This document shows positions 33,718 to 43,902 of a stretch of DNA of 64,000 nt, piece after piece; the first letter of the stretch is position 1, and the number at the start of each line of letters is the position of its first letter. Source of the stretch: Uloborus plumipes (lineage: Eukaryota; Arthropoda; Arachnida; Araneae; Uloboridae); assembly GCA_038373865.1 (NCBI GenBank), contig JAXGGA010000470.1:160671-224670 (forward strand). Direction: 5' to 3'. The notes under the pieces are model-generated. The model was not told the origin of the DNA, made no database searches, and was given only the letters and a program-made list of their open reading frames with translations. A program made the position numbers and the translations under genes.

Positions 33718-35312
33718 TACAATTTTTCTCATCAGAAGGTAATGTAAAGGAAAAAAAGAAAGAATGAATGAAAAAACCTAGCTTAATACTCACTCTAAAA
33801 TTTTTGTCGCTCCCCCCCCCCCCTTTATCACAATTATTATTTTTTTTAATATCGTTTTTGAAGTTGATAACTAGCAAAGATACTAGTTATCAACTCCTTC
33901 TTCCATTCTTAATAAAAAATGGCGAAAAAAAACTGAAAAAAAAAAATAAATAAATAAAATAAATAAATAAATAAATTAATAAAATCAACTTGTTTCTGTA
34001 AAAAATAATTAAAAAATAGTGTAGTTATCATAAGTGTAGCGCTGATTTAGAAGATAGATAAATACTGGAGTGCATAAAAAAAAGGTTGAAATCATCTCAA
34101 ATAAGTTACCTTTAATTTCGTTAAGTAAAAGGTAAGAATTTTAACGTTGGAATTAGACTCGCTCGCCGCAGCCGCTTGGTTGGATCCTTAGGTTGGATCG
34201 GCTGGATCAAGTTTCCTCTTGAGACGAAACGACTATCAACGCCATCTATCGAGAAACACCGATGTTTCGTAAATATCGAGGAATCGTTTATCAATCTCAT
34301 TCAAAGGACTGTCAGTCTCTAAAATGTTTTGACGATCTTGTTAGTGCATTAATCCATTATTCGCACTGTATTTTTCAAAACCCAGTGTAGCCGAAAATAT
34401 ATTCCATGCACAAACAAATTTTATCCTTAAATATTGAACATGTGCTGCTAAAATTGCCAGTTAATTTATTATTATTATTACTATTATTTGGTGTATTTTG
34501 ATGAAATGAACTGCAAACAATTCATACAACTTATGTGGCTCCTTTCGAAAAACAGTTAAATTTTTTTCACTGAAACACAAGAAGTAAAATATGTCTACCT
34601 AAATTAAAGTACATGAACGAGAAAAATTCGCAACGTCTTTTATTACTTTTTACGTTGAAGGATGACATCCAGTTTACTCTCGATTGTTTGCTTTGTAGTT
34701 CATAAGCGGTTTTTCATACTTTCTTCCCTTCTTTGTTTCCCGTTTTCTTTTTCTTTTTCCTTTTTTCTTTTTCTTTCTTTCTTTTTCTTCTTCTTTTGTT
34801 TTTTCGTTTAAGCGATGATTTAATGACGGTAGAAATATGCACCTATCATAAGATAACAAGTTCAAAATCTATATTTAGACATCCCTATTTCTGTCTCCAC
34901 CTTCCCCGACAAAGATGCCAAACCTTCAAGGGTCACCAAAACATGACAAGTTTAGACCCAATTCTTACATTTATACTCTTTACGTGTGTATACGAGTGAT
35001 CGGACCAGTTTAATATGAAAGTCCATATACGGTTTTGCTGTAACCTAACAAACCTGTTTTAGTTGATCTTTCTGCAAGGTTTGATGCATGCGTGAGTATT
35101 TTTTTTTTCCTCATATTTTTTACACATCCACTGATATCGCTTTTAACTTTAATTTAAGTATGCTTGAGAGTGTAATCGATGTTTTTTATTATTGTACATA
35201 CTAGTATCGTTTATGAGTAAAAAATAATTTCTTTCACCCGTAGTTTGAGAAGAGTAGGGTATGAAACGTCCAAAATTTGAAACGCCCAACATATGAATTG
35301 AAACTTGAAAAA
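33718..35312. other. A/T-rich stretch with small hairpins
   Basis: C13 tract near 33811; 12-bp perfect hairpin GTTGATAACTAG/CTAGTTATCAAC (33863-33894, 8-nt loop); AATA-rich low complexity at 33940-33975; a TTGGATC(C/G)/GGATC repeat patch at 34170-34210; CT-rich tract at 34735-34800. No coding region supported. Confidence 0.4.
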
Positions 35313-35349
35313 TACTACGGCAGCCCTGTTCCTCAGGGCTGCCGTAGTA
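35313..35349. repeat. Perfect 16-bp stem hairpin with 5-nt loop
   Basis: TACTACGGCAGCCCTG, loop TTCCT, then CAGGGCTGCCGTAGTA: a perfect GC-rich stem in A/T-rich DNA. The next bases (GGTAAAAG) are not T-rich. It could be a structured RNA element, a foldback remnant or a centre of DNA repair. Function unknown. Confidence 0.6.
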
Positions 35350-35684
35350 GGTAAAAGTCGCCAAGGAATGCCTCTCTAAAAATTTTAGTATGGTTTTCGA
35401 CGTAAAAAGTTTTGAATAACCATCGCTGGCACCTGTGGCAGGTTATTGGATTACCCTTTTCAGAAATCCAATCTCCATAATGAATTAATAGACTTAAACT
35501 AATTAGTAACTTGAGAGAAAAAACTCTGCAATGAAAACATAGTGTAGCTACAATACAACTTTTGTGTTTGAAAAGCTGAAATTATAGCTATTCGACGTCA
35601 CTGGTTTCGTTTCTCAAGGCTTGCTTTTTTGCTCTCGTGAGTTTTTTTCAAAAGTCATTTCAAACCACAATCATTGTTTTTTAA

Positions 35685-35976
35685 CCCTTTATGTCTCAAA
35701 TTAATTTAACAATGAATTTTTACAATTTTTTTAGTTGAAAATACATTAAACATCTATAACGAATAAAAAAAAAAGACAATTAGTAGAGTCTAAGACCCCC
35801 TACGCCTTAGGGCCCATAAGAAAACTGTTTCCGATCGCAGGTACCATCTGTCGACCTGTCAGCAAAGTACAAGGAGTACTGATACTTTCAAGTACCAGCA
35901 TGATTCCAGCCATTTAGGATTCATAACACTAAATTAATATAAGCAGTACTTCTAAGTCCCGTCGGGGCATAAAGGA
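35685..35976. mobile_element. piggyBac-like MITE, TTAA-flanked, CCCTTTATGTC ends
   Basis: TTAA at 35681-35684 and 35977-35980. Left tip CCCTTTATGTC; reverse complement of right tip TCCTTTATGCCCCGACGGG. The interior has CCCTACGCCTTAGGG and GTACCATCTGTCGACCTG blocks. No ORF. Confidence 0.7.
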
Positions 35977-35980
35977 TTAA

Positions 35981-38200
35981 AATTTGACGAGTGGGGAATT
36001 TTTGTCTTTTGTAAGTCTCTTAACAATATCTAGTAGTCAAAGTAGGAAAGAATATTTAATAGGTTGAAACTTCCTATTGCCCGTATGCAAATCAATCCCT
36101 GATATAGACGCACATGTCTCATCAATTTACAAAAAATAATTTAAACAAAAATCGACAGGTTATTTGCGTCGCCTTTTAATGGTTTTATGCATAAAAAAAA
36201 TTCCACAAACAGCAAAGCTTGTGGCTCTAAAAGCGCTAACTGTGAAAACTAATAATGATAAACAATTAATCATGCGCTCAAGTCATGATACTTATCAATA
36301 GCTACCAACTTTCCAAATTAATGACTAATTAGAACGCAAGATAATTACTCGATCTGAAGCAGTTAATAGTAAGTTGCATGCAATGAAACCAATACCTGGT
36401 TGCACGACATTTTATAACCGCTGAAAGTAGCTACACTATGCACGTGAATATTTAATTGTGGTGTTTGAGTGCTTAATTGTTTTCCCTCAATTAATAAGTC
36501 CAAGTAACTTTTGGCAAGAAATTGCGTGTGGTACCGGTCTGTCGATGATTACAACACAAAATCTATCAGATGATGATTTATTGTGTTTTGAGATCATGAG
36601 TTTGAATCTATAACAGGTGAATGTTAGACGGTTGGCTTATGATGTTAGTCATAATGCATTTTCTTGACAAAGCTCTTTCATATCATATGATTTTTTTTTT
36701 GTGAAAACAGTTATGAAATACAGAAAGTAAAATATAAGATTAATGTCGATCAATATCACAATTTTCCGAGGACAACCGCAGAAGAGTTATAAAAAATTAC
36801 CTGTTGATAGCATCAGGCAGTGGCGCAGTCAGGAGGTGGGCTGATAGGGCTGCAGAACCCTCCGAAATTTTCAAAACAATTTTTTTGCATTTAGGCTTTC
36901 ATATATTTTTTTACTTTCCTTTCTTTTTAAAGTAGCAACATCAGAAAAGTTTTCAGATCAAATAATTAAGTATAAGACAAAAGTAAACGAAAATAAGAAA
37001 AATGATTTTTTTTTTTTTTTAAGTTTCAACTAGTCTATTTTACTGTATGTCTAGTTTATGATTACTAACTGCAACTTTGTTTAAAATGTACTTATACTGT
37101 ACCAAAAAGTGAAAAACAATGAGTTTGGCACAACCCTAGAAATTTAAATATCCAAAAATGCTACGTTGTAAGCGCACTTATTTTCAATTTTTATCTTAAT
37201 TATGTGTGTGATTGCAACTTTCATAAATATTAATAATACGGGAGGGTTCTTTACTAAAGATGTGCGAGGCGACTCGTATGTTTCCTAGACGTGCGATGCT
37301 TCCAAGATTTTTTTTTCTTCAATTTTTTCTTACAAAATAAAAATTTTTTTGGACATGGAATTCCTAGAACTGAAATCGATACTCTGATTTTATACCGAAA
37401 AATAAATGGGAAAAACAGTTTTCGATGTTTTTTAAATATTTGAGGGGGAAATACCCCGACCAGTCTCCTAACTTGCTAAAATGCTCATCTTTTGAACTTT
37501 TCACTTCTCTAGCCCCTTAGAAGAATGTTTATATTTAATATAATGCTCTCCTCCATTCCAAATAACAATAATAGCAATGAAACTGCCAGAAACTGAAAAT
37601 AATAATAATAATAGTAATAATGATTGCAGAATACCATTTTTATAAAGTGGGACGTGAGAGGGTAAACGAGGGTCATGTTTGGATTCAGTAGGTCATTTTG
37701 CATATGAATCCGAAAGAATGGTGTCAGAAGTACTCTCAGACTCACAATAAAGCTGATATTATCTTCACGCTGGTAGCTAAACTTAATTTAGCACCCCAAA
37801 CTGATGACCGCTGGTACTAAGCAGTATTTAGATGCTGTGAGCAAGCTGTTTGGTATACTCTTGTAGTTCTTTCAGAGCCCGGCATGGAGCAGTAGTTTAC
37901 AGCTTCTTAACAGTAATATAATCTTCTGAGGTTATAAGAGTTGCTAATGCGTTCACACTTTATTTGTGGACTCTATACTTAAGCTATAAAATATATGTCT
38001 CGAATAAATTAAGTTTAAGATTACATTCAGTTGCTTATACTGAGGGAAATCTTTCTGTTGTAGTGTGTAAAGTATTATAACATAAATAATTACTTTAAGA
38101 GGTAAACTGAACGAGTCAGAAATATTTTTATTTTCTGTTCAGAAATGGCATCATGATAGTTTTAACACTAAACCCAAACTCAAACAGACTTTGCTATTCC
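35981..38200. other. A/T-rich stretch, no supported gene
   Basis: A hAT-tip-like CAGTGGCGCAGTCAGGAGG at about 36828 has no identified partner. AAT-rich short arrays near 37600. Nothing else supported. Confidence 0.3.
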
Positions 38201-38218
38201 TAAACAGATAACTAATAT

Positions 38219-38571
38219 GTCGCCACCTCAGAATAACACTAGGATATTTTACTGTTATTTCTAGAATAAGATGTTTTACTGTTGCTCTGAGGCGACGAAG
38301 CAGACATTGCGAAAGTCCTCAATATTGAAGAAAAAACTTGTTTATTGCAGGAAAGGCAGGTTGAAGCAAAAACTCTTGAGACCGAAACTAAAGCCTTTGT
38401 AAAAGATTCAGACGTTAGCAACAGAAGCCCTACTTCTCAACTCTACTCTGCTGGCGCAGGAGACCGGTCTTGCACTTATGATCGTAAAACTCTTTTTTCT
38501 CCTCTCAGACTAAAACTAAGAGAAACAGGGACGTAGTCCCAATTTTTGGTGACTCTTCCCGTAGTATTACA
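38219..38571. other. Ambiguous: LTR-like fragment or exon
   Basis: The block begins TGTCGCCACC and ends GTAGTATTACA (TG...CA). On the minus strand it carries a TGCAATAAACAAG poly-A-signal-like motif followed by a 130-bp R/U5-like tail. Just inside the right end on the plus strand, TTTGGTGACTCTTCCC resembles a gypsy-type primer-binding region. Against this, an acceptor (TTTATTGCAG, ending 38350) precedes a 61-codon open frame on the plus strand to TAG. No target duplication and no second LTR, so neither reading is secure. Confidence 0.25.
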
Positions 38572-38652
38572 TCTTATTCTAAGCATTTCAATTATTTTAA
38601 ATCATTCATACAGCTATTGTCTAAAGGAGTGGAGCTTCAAAATAAATGACTG

Positions 38653-38962
38653 CACTGTTAAAACTACAGGTTGCACATGCCGCCTTTTAGGGTGAAACTT
38701 TGTAGCACCAGAGGTATTCCCTGAAGGGTGCCACTTGATTCCCAATGGCACACTTGAAGGTGCCATTTGGCTCTCTGTGGCTCCCTGCGGGGGCACTATT
38801 GCACCCATGGATGCCCGAAAGCATCCCAAAGGTGCCATAGGGAGTCAAATGGCGCCTTCAAGGGTGCCATTGGGAATCAAGTGGCATACGTCAGGGGATG
38901 CCACTGGTGCTAGAACGTTTAACCCTTATAGTTGCCATGCGCAACGTACAGTTTTATGAGTG
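38653..38962. mobile_element. Long-TIR MITE, CACTGTTAAAAC ends
   Basis: The left half (38653 to about 38795) aligns with the reverse complement of the right half (about 38830-38962) nearly throughout: CACTGTTAAAAC / CACTCATAAAAC, CTAGCACCAG(A/T)GG, and a perfect TGCCACTTGATTCCCAATGG stretch. TIRs of about 130-140 bp surround a short centre. Both strands show related ORFs for this reason only. Confidence 0.8.
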
Positions 38963-39177
38963 TGCTGTTGCTTGATGAGCATTTTCCTGAACGCTTTTAC
39001 TCAAATGAGAATATTGTGTTTAAATATTTTGAAATGTATTTCCTAGATAATAACTTAAAGATTCATTTACTTATTTCTAGCTGCACGTGCACACTACTTG
39101 AAAGAAGCCATTCGTAACCTACCCTGTAGATCCGGGCTTTTGTAGTTTGCTTTGCATTCAGAAGCTCGTATTTACAG

Positions 39178-39345
39178 GTACCTTACGAATCGAGGGCTGA
39201 TTGCTGCTATGCAGATATCCTAGGAGATTCAATCTACATCCCGAAGAAGCTGCTGAACAGTCATGGACTCTTTGCAAGTGTAGATGCTGAAAAGAACGAA
39301 ATTTCATTGAATCACCTACAGAGTAGATATAAACATGAAAAATAA
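39178..39345 (+). CDS. Terminal coding exon (partial gene)
   Basis: Acceptor CGTATTTACAG (ending 39177) opens 55 codons in phase 0: VPYESRADCCYADILGDSIY, IPKKLLNSHGLFASVDAEKN, EISLNHLQSRYKHEK, then TAA at 39343-39345. AATAAA begins 8 bp after the stop (39354). It lacks an ATG, as an internal or terminal exon would. The phase matches the donor at 12140, which ends in phase 0 (...SCNSQ). I do not recognise the protein; there is no signal peptide or obvious motif beyond a polar, lysine-rich C terminus. Confidence 0.5.
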   Translation, partial: VPYESRADCCYADILGDSIYIPKKLLNSHGLFASVDAEKNEISLNHLQSRYKHEK

Positions 39346-39353
39346 TACGACGG

Positions 39354-39359
39354 AATAAA
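39354..39359 (+). promoter_or_regulatory. Polyadenylation signal AATAAA
   Basis: Lies 8 bp after the TAA ending the exon at 39178-39345; followed within 30 bp by a TGTCCTTTTTGTG G/T-rich element. A very short 3' UTR is implied. Confidence 0.45.
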
Positions 39360-39462
39360 TGTCCTTTTTGTGAAAAATTGTAACAGAAAGGAGTAATTGG
39401 CTAAATGTGCTTGTCAGTTTTTAGCTCATTCAATTTTTATCGGCATTTCACGATACGGTTCA

Positions 39463-39842
39463 AGCAGTTATAAAATGAATGTTGTTTTCACAGTATAATA
39501 CAGCTAATTTTACAGCAATAAAATGTAAAATTTCTACTTTTACAGTACAAAACTGTAACATTGCTAATTTTACAGTAATAAACTGCAAAATTACTATTTT
39601 TGCAGTTTATTACCGTGCATTTTACAGTTTTAAACTGAAACCTCTGCTGCTATTATATTGTTGTTTTTACAGTATAATACAGTTAAATGTTATGGCAATA
39701 AATTATAAAATTTCAAACTCCATAGTAAAAACTGTAAAATTGCTAGTTTTACAATTTATTACTGTGCATTTTACAGTTTTCAATAGGATCCTTGGCTGCC
39801 AGTATTATACTGTAAACACAACAGTTCATTTTTTGCTTTGTA
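39463..39842. mobile_element. CACTG-minisatellite MITE, copy E
   Basis: Tips are decayed (CAAGCAGTTATAAAATGAAT; TTTTTTGCTTTGTA) but TTGTTTTCACAGTATAATACAG and GCCAGTATTATACTGTAAA are clear. Body units ACAGTAATAAACTGCAAAAT occur in two half-elements, the second starting at about 39659. It lies between the two candidate terminal exons. Confidence 0.75.
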
Positions 39843-39898
39843 CACATTACTGTGTGTTATCTTTTTGGACCTCAGACGTCGTGTTGTTCCTCTTTCAG

Positions 39899-39974
39899 AT
39901 TAGCAGTCTGCCAATGTCTTGCGTTCCAGTGCTCCATCAACCCGGACTCGTTCACCGACTCCTTCAGCACATAG
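39899..39974 (+). CDS. Candidate terminal exon, C-ending codons
   Basis: Excellent acceptor (TTGTTCCTCTTTCAG, ending 39898). With an incoming phase of 2 the frame reads LAVCQCLAFQCSINPDSFTD then SFST and TAG at 39972; codons strongly favour C at third position (TTC, TCC, ATC, AAC, GAC, ACC). With phase 0 a longer but less biased frame of 51 codons is open to 40054. Either the last exon of an alternative transcript or of another gene. No family recognised. Confidence 0.3.
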
Positions 39975-40074
39975 TGACGCAGCGAGACGGAGTCAGCAAC
40001 AGTTCCGCTGCACTACCAGGCAGGACATGGTGGCAAAGGAGCACAGACGCATAGCACCACACACTCAGAAGAAT

Positions 40075-40540
40075 CCCTAGCAGCATCATCTCATCGGCCG
40101 ATGATCGGCCATTCATCGAAACCCGATGAAATTCTCATCGGCCGATGATCCAATATGTCTCATCGGCCAAGCAGAATCCGAGCAACAAAATCCGATGAGA
40201 ATACGATGAGATTTGGAGCAATTTACGAGCAGAACAGTCCCGTGCCGAGGAATTTCATCGGGAAACTTGATCGGAAGGATATCGTTTTCCGATGGAATAT
40301 AGCTCGGCTTATTTTCATCGGGAAAGTTGATCGGAAGGATATCGTTTTCCGATGGAATATAGCTCGGCTTATTTTCATCGGGAAAGTTGATCGGAAGGAT
40401 ATCGCTTTCCGATGAAAAGTAGCTCATCGAAAACCGTGCTCGGATACTGATCGGAACGATGTCATCGTGCGTTACAGGATGTATTTACGAGGAGTTTGTT
40501 GATCAGCCGAGCAAAATCCGATGAGTTGATGCTACTTGGG
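40075..40540. mobile_element. CCCAAGTAGCA-ended element with CATCGG/CCGATG iterated core
   Basis: Left tip CCCTAGCAGCATCATCTCAT; reverse complement of right tip CCCAAGTAGCATCAACTCAT; AT on both flanks. The interior is saturated with ATCGG/CCGAT words, including the perfect palindrome CATCGGCCGATG twice (40092-40103, 40136-40147), and holds three tandem 60-bp units (40253-40432). A 108-bp element with the same tips and a different iterated core lies at 57190-57297. Confidence 0.7.
40253..40432. repeat. Three tandem 60-bp units, open on both strands
   Basis: Units starting TTCATCGGGAAA(C/G)TTGATCG repeat with exact 60-bp spacing. Units 1 and 2 are nearly identical; unit 3 diverges at its end. 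Because 60 is divisible by 3, plus (40155-40415) and minus (40113-40427) frames both stay open with 20-residue periodic peptides. Confidence 0.9.
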
Positions 40541-40549
40541 ATACTGCCG

Positions 40550-40790
40550 TACTAAGAATAAAAGTCGTATCTGCACTTTTTCACAAAATTGAGTAATCGC
40601 CGCCAGGTGGCTCTTTGTGACGTATTTTACCAAAATACGAAATTATATGGTCATTTGGGAACGGGAAATATTTTTTAAAAAATTCTGAAAAAGTTTTATC
40701 TGAATCAAATTACATTTTAGCGCAAAACTTAAAAGAGTTTTATCCCAGTTTGAGCTCGACTGCAGATACCACTTTTGCCCTTAGCAGAAT
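40550..40790. mobile_element. TACTGCCG...AAAAGT MITE family, copy 1
   Basis: Left end ATACTGCCGTACTAAGAATA (with AAAAGTCGTATCTGCA next) pairs with the reverse complement of the right end (TTCTGCTAAGGGCAAAAGTGGTATCTGCAG). It abuts the right end of 40075-40540. A second copy is at 43222-43500, with shared interior GGCTCTTTGTGA(C/T) and ACGGGAAATATTTT. Confidence 0.7.
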
Positions 40791-41299
40791 AAAGAATTAC
40801 ATAATGATTCATTTTCAGCAGTGGGGAAATCTTTTACACATTTCCAAAAATATAATAAAAAGCACTCATACATGGAAATAGTTGAGCGCGTCTGATTTTG
40901 AGAGTTTGCTAGGGAATCTGCGACCCCGAGGCCGCATGCTGCCTCCGTGAGTTTTTCGTGTGACATTAATAAGAGTTGGATCTTGTATTAATTGATATGT
41001 AACTACATAGTTTGTGAACACTTATGCATCGATTATACAATTGTTACTCTTACCGTAGTCGAATAATGTACAAAATGATTAAATAAAACATTCTATGAAT
41101 ATGTAAGTGTCTTGAACTTTTTTAATACATGAATACTGCAAGATATTTTTAGATTTTGACGAAAACGCCCTCTAACAATAGTCTACAACCCTGCTGTAAA
41201 ACTGGTATTTGAACCACGTTTAGTAGATATATGTGAGGCTCCTACGGAACTGAAAATATTTCACGGATTAAGAGAAGCTTCGCGTTGTGAAATTTGATC

Positions 41300-41640
41300 C
41301 AACTGCAGTAAACTCTCATATACCCGTAGAAAAGGGTACCACGGTAACCGCGGATAAGCGAATGCCAAGGATAATCAGAAAATAAATAACAAACGAACCT
41401 AGTATATGCAACGGCTTAAAAAAGACGATACACATACATTCAAACTACAGTTGAAAATTATAACATTAAATTTTAAAAAAATCTTCAAAAGCTAAAACCG
41501 ACCAATAACGCTCTCGCTTTTTTTACATGCAGTAAATCATAACCATAAAAGAAGGGAACACAAAAATGTGAAAGACCCGCGGATAATTCGAACAGCGGAT
41601 AATCTGACCACGGATGATAGGGATTACTTATTTACTTTCA
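41300..41640. mobile_element. Fragment of a pogo-like element with iterated CGGATAA motif
   Basis: The left end GCAGTAAACTCTCATATACCC follows the same tip plan as the CAGT... elements at 45115 and 46035. GCGGATAAGCGAATGCC, CGCGGATAATTCGAACAGC and GCGGATAATCTGACC recur, but the matching right tip is missing. Truncated and without ORF. Confidence 0.45.
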
Positions 41641-43221
41641 AGCCAGAAATGAAAACGAGTGCTGTACTAGTTTTTATCGGATTTTAAAATTATTTACTCA
41701 TTATTGCAATATGCTAGTTTAGTTAATAATTATAAAATCTGAAAATAGTGATATGTAGTAATAACATGTTAATTTGACTAACTATTAAAAAAAAAAATCA
41801 CTAGGGCAAAATATTGTGATTTTTTTCTAAATGCGGAAAATGGACTATTATAAATATTTCTACTTTTAAATTACATTTGAAGCGGCATTTAAATACAAAG
41901 TTTTTAAAAAAAATAACCCGTAAATAATTTTTTAAAAAATTATTACCCTTGTATAAACACAAAAATTGATTAAATATGTAATTAACCACTTCCCTTACGA
42001 ATTTTTTTTTGGAAAAAATTGCAAAAAAAAAAAAAACACACACACACACATTTTTTTTAAATTTAATTTTGAAATACAAGAAAATGAAGCAATACAAATA
42101 AAATATGTAGGTTTCAAGTTAAATTTTTAATTATTTATAGGCGTAAAATCAATTAGTTTCACCCGAGTTTTCTCGGGATAATAATTACCTGCAACTCATA
42201 CGAGCCCGAGATAACTCGGGATAATCAGGCCAGCGGTTAATGTGTCCAAATGTGTCCAATGTGTCCCTTTATGTCCCAAATTATGATATTTTTAGAAAAC
42301 TTGTGCAATATATTTTTTATGCTCAATTTAACTGTAGAAAGACACAAAAATTGAGATTTATTTGCAATAATTATTTTTATTGTAATAACACAGATTATTG
42401 TAATTGTTTTTATTGTAACACGGGACTTTAAAGTCCCGGTCGAGATTTATGTTTATTACATTACCTATTACATCCATTAATATGAAGAAAGAAAATATTA
42501 AATATAAATGAAAAGTAATATATGTTTATGCAATTAATTATGGTATTGGTAAAAGCAGTTCTCTTTTTGAATAACACAAAGAAATAAATAAGAGATAAAG
42601 ATAATCTTGTTCTGCTAAATCTTCGTCAGAACGGCTCTCCTCTTCTGATGTTTCAACATCAGATGGTAATTCCATCCCAGATATTTTTAATTTCTTCCGT
42701 CATCTAGCATTTTCTTCGTCTAACACATTATTCTAAAAAACAGAAATCGAAAGTATTTTGTGAAACGAAGAGACACTTTAAAAATTTGTAAATACTCAAT
42801 GACAAAACAAAAAAGCATTAAGACATACAATACTTCCGGATAATTGAATATATTCAATGAAAATAAATTTCAAAAAAATGCAATAACAAAAATCTATTGG
42901 ACAAACAAGGATTGAGGGCGCACGATCTAGAAAAATATCACTATGAGTTACACTGTTTTTTTTTTTTTCTGGGAATGAGCATTTGCAAATCTTACTATGG
43001 AGCACACCTAGGTCTACGTACGTTACTGATGAGAAGCCTTTTTAAGGAAATAAGGCAAGCTGCCGAGAAATAATTTAAAAAAAAAATGTAATTATTTCCA
43101 AGAAACAACTAACGATGCTTTTTTCTTCTTTTTTTTTTTTTTCACCTAACTCTTCAGCCCTTTAGCTGCTATTTTCGTTTGAACGTTTCGTGATTAAAAA
43201 AAAAGAGAAAACTAAAGAGAA
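41641..43221. other. A/T-rich stretch with small hairpins and a hAT-MITE fragment
   Basis: (CA)n at 42036-42050; CCCGAGTTTTCTCGGGATAA and CCCGAGATAACTCGGGATAA at about 42163 and 42205 look like the tip of another iterated-motif element. The 42905-43032 block (GGGCGCACGATCTAGAAAAA ... CTACGTACGTTACTG) is a diverged relative of the hAT MITE at 5236-5394. No coding region. Confidence 0.4.
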
Positions 43222-43500
43222 TACTACCGGGCTAAGCACAAAAGTCGTATCTGCACTTTTTAGCAAAATTGAGTTATCGCCACCAGGGGGCTCTTTGTGA
43301 TATATTTTACCTAAATACAATGTTCTATGGTCATTTGAGAACGGGAAATATTTTCTAAAAAAATCTGAAAAAGTTTCATCTATCTGAATCAAAATACATG
43401 GTGGCGCCAGAAACTTTAAAGGAGTTTTTATCTCAGTTAGCATTGTATCGCAGCGTGCACGACTGCAGACACCACATTTGGGCTTGGTACGGCAGAATAC
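43222..43500. mobile_element. TACTGCCG...AAAAGT MITE family, copy 2
   Basis: Left TACTACCGGGCTAAGCACAA and the reverse complement of the right (TATTCTGCCGTACCAAGCCC) are TIRs continuing into (A)AAAGTCGTATCTGCA / AATGTGGTGTCTGCAG. Interior matches copy 1 with small indels and an extra 30 bp near 43440. The minus-strand 128-codon ORF here reads outside the element boundary and has no recognisable domain. Confidence 0.7.
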
Positions 43501-43630
43501 CAATCGTGACGAAAGAAGAGGTTTAAGTGTGGGAAAATTTTTTGGCATATTCTAACCTCTCATTTCTAAATATAGCAAAAAAAGCATATTCTTCCAGCTC
43601 ATTTTCTTAAAATAAAATTTATAATAGCTT

Positions 43631-43902
43631 GAAAATATATGGCTTCATTGAATCCTGAAATGACCGAGTCGATTGTAGACTAAATAAGAGCCATCGTTTT
43701 ATTATTTCAGTAGTGCAGAAGTTGAATCCAACTGAGTATGTTTACTTTGCAATTGGTGGGAAAGTGGAAAATATATGGCTTCATTGAATCCTGAAATGAC
43801 CGAGTCGATTGTAGACTAAATAAGAGCCATACTTTTATTATTTCAGTAGTGCAGAAGTTGAATCCAACTGAGTATGTTTACTTTGCAAGTGGTGGGAAAG
43901 TG
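43631..43902. repeat. Recent 136-bp tandem duplication
   Basis: Units 43631-43766 and 43767-43902 differ at only about four positions (e.g. CATCGTTTTATT/CATACTTTTATT, GCAATTGGTGG/GCAAGTGGTGG). The junction words GAAAATATATGG and GGTGGGAAAGTGG recur exactly. A very young, transposon-free duplication. Confidence 0.9.

Noticed and set aside
39479..40054. 191-codon ORF as one gene
   Set aside because: Its first 130 codons are MITE copy E and only the last part follows the acceptor at 39898; the composite is not a gene.
43162..43548. 128-codon minus-strand ORF
   Set aside because: Mostly within MITE copy 2 (43222-43500), and the related MITE copy 1 does not preserve the frame.
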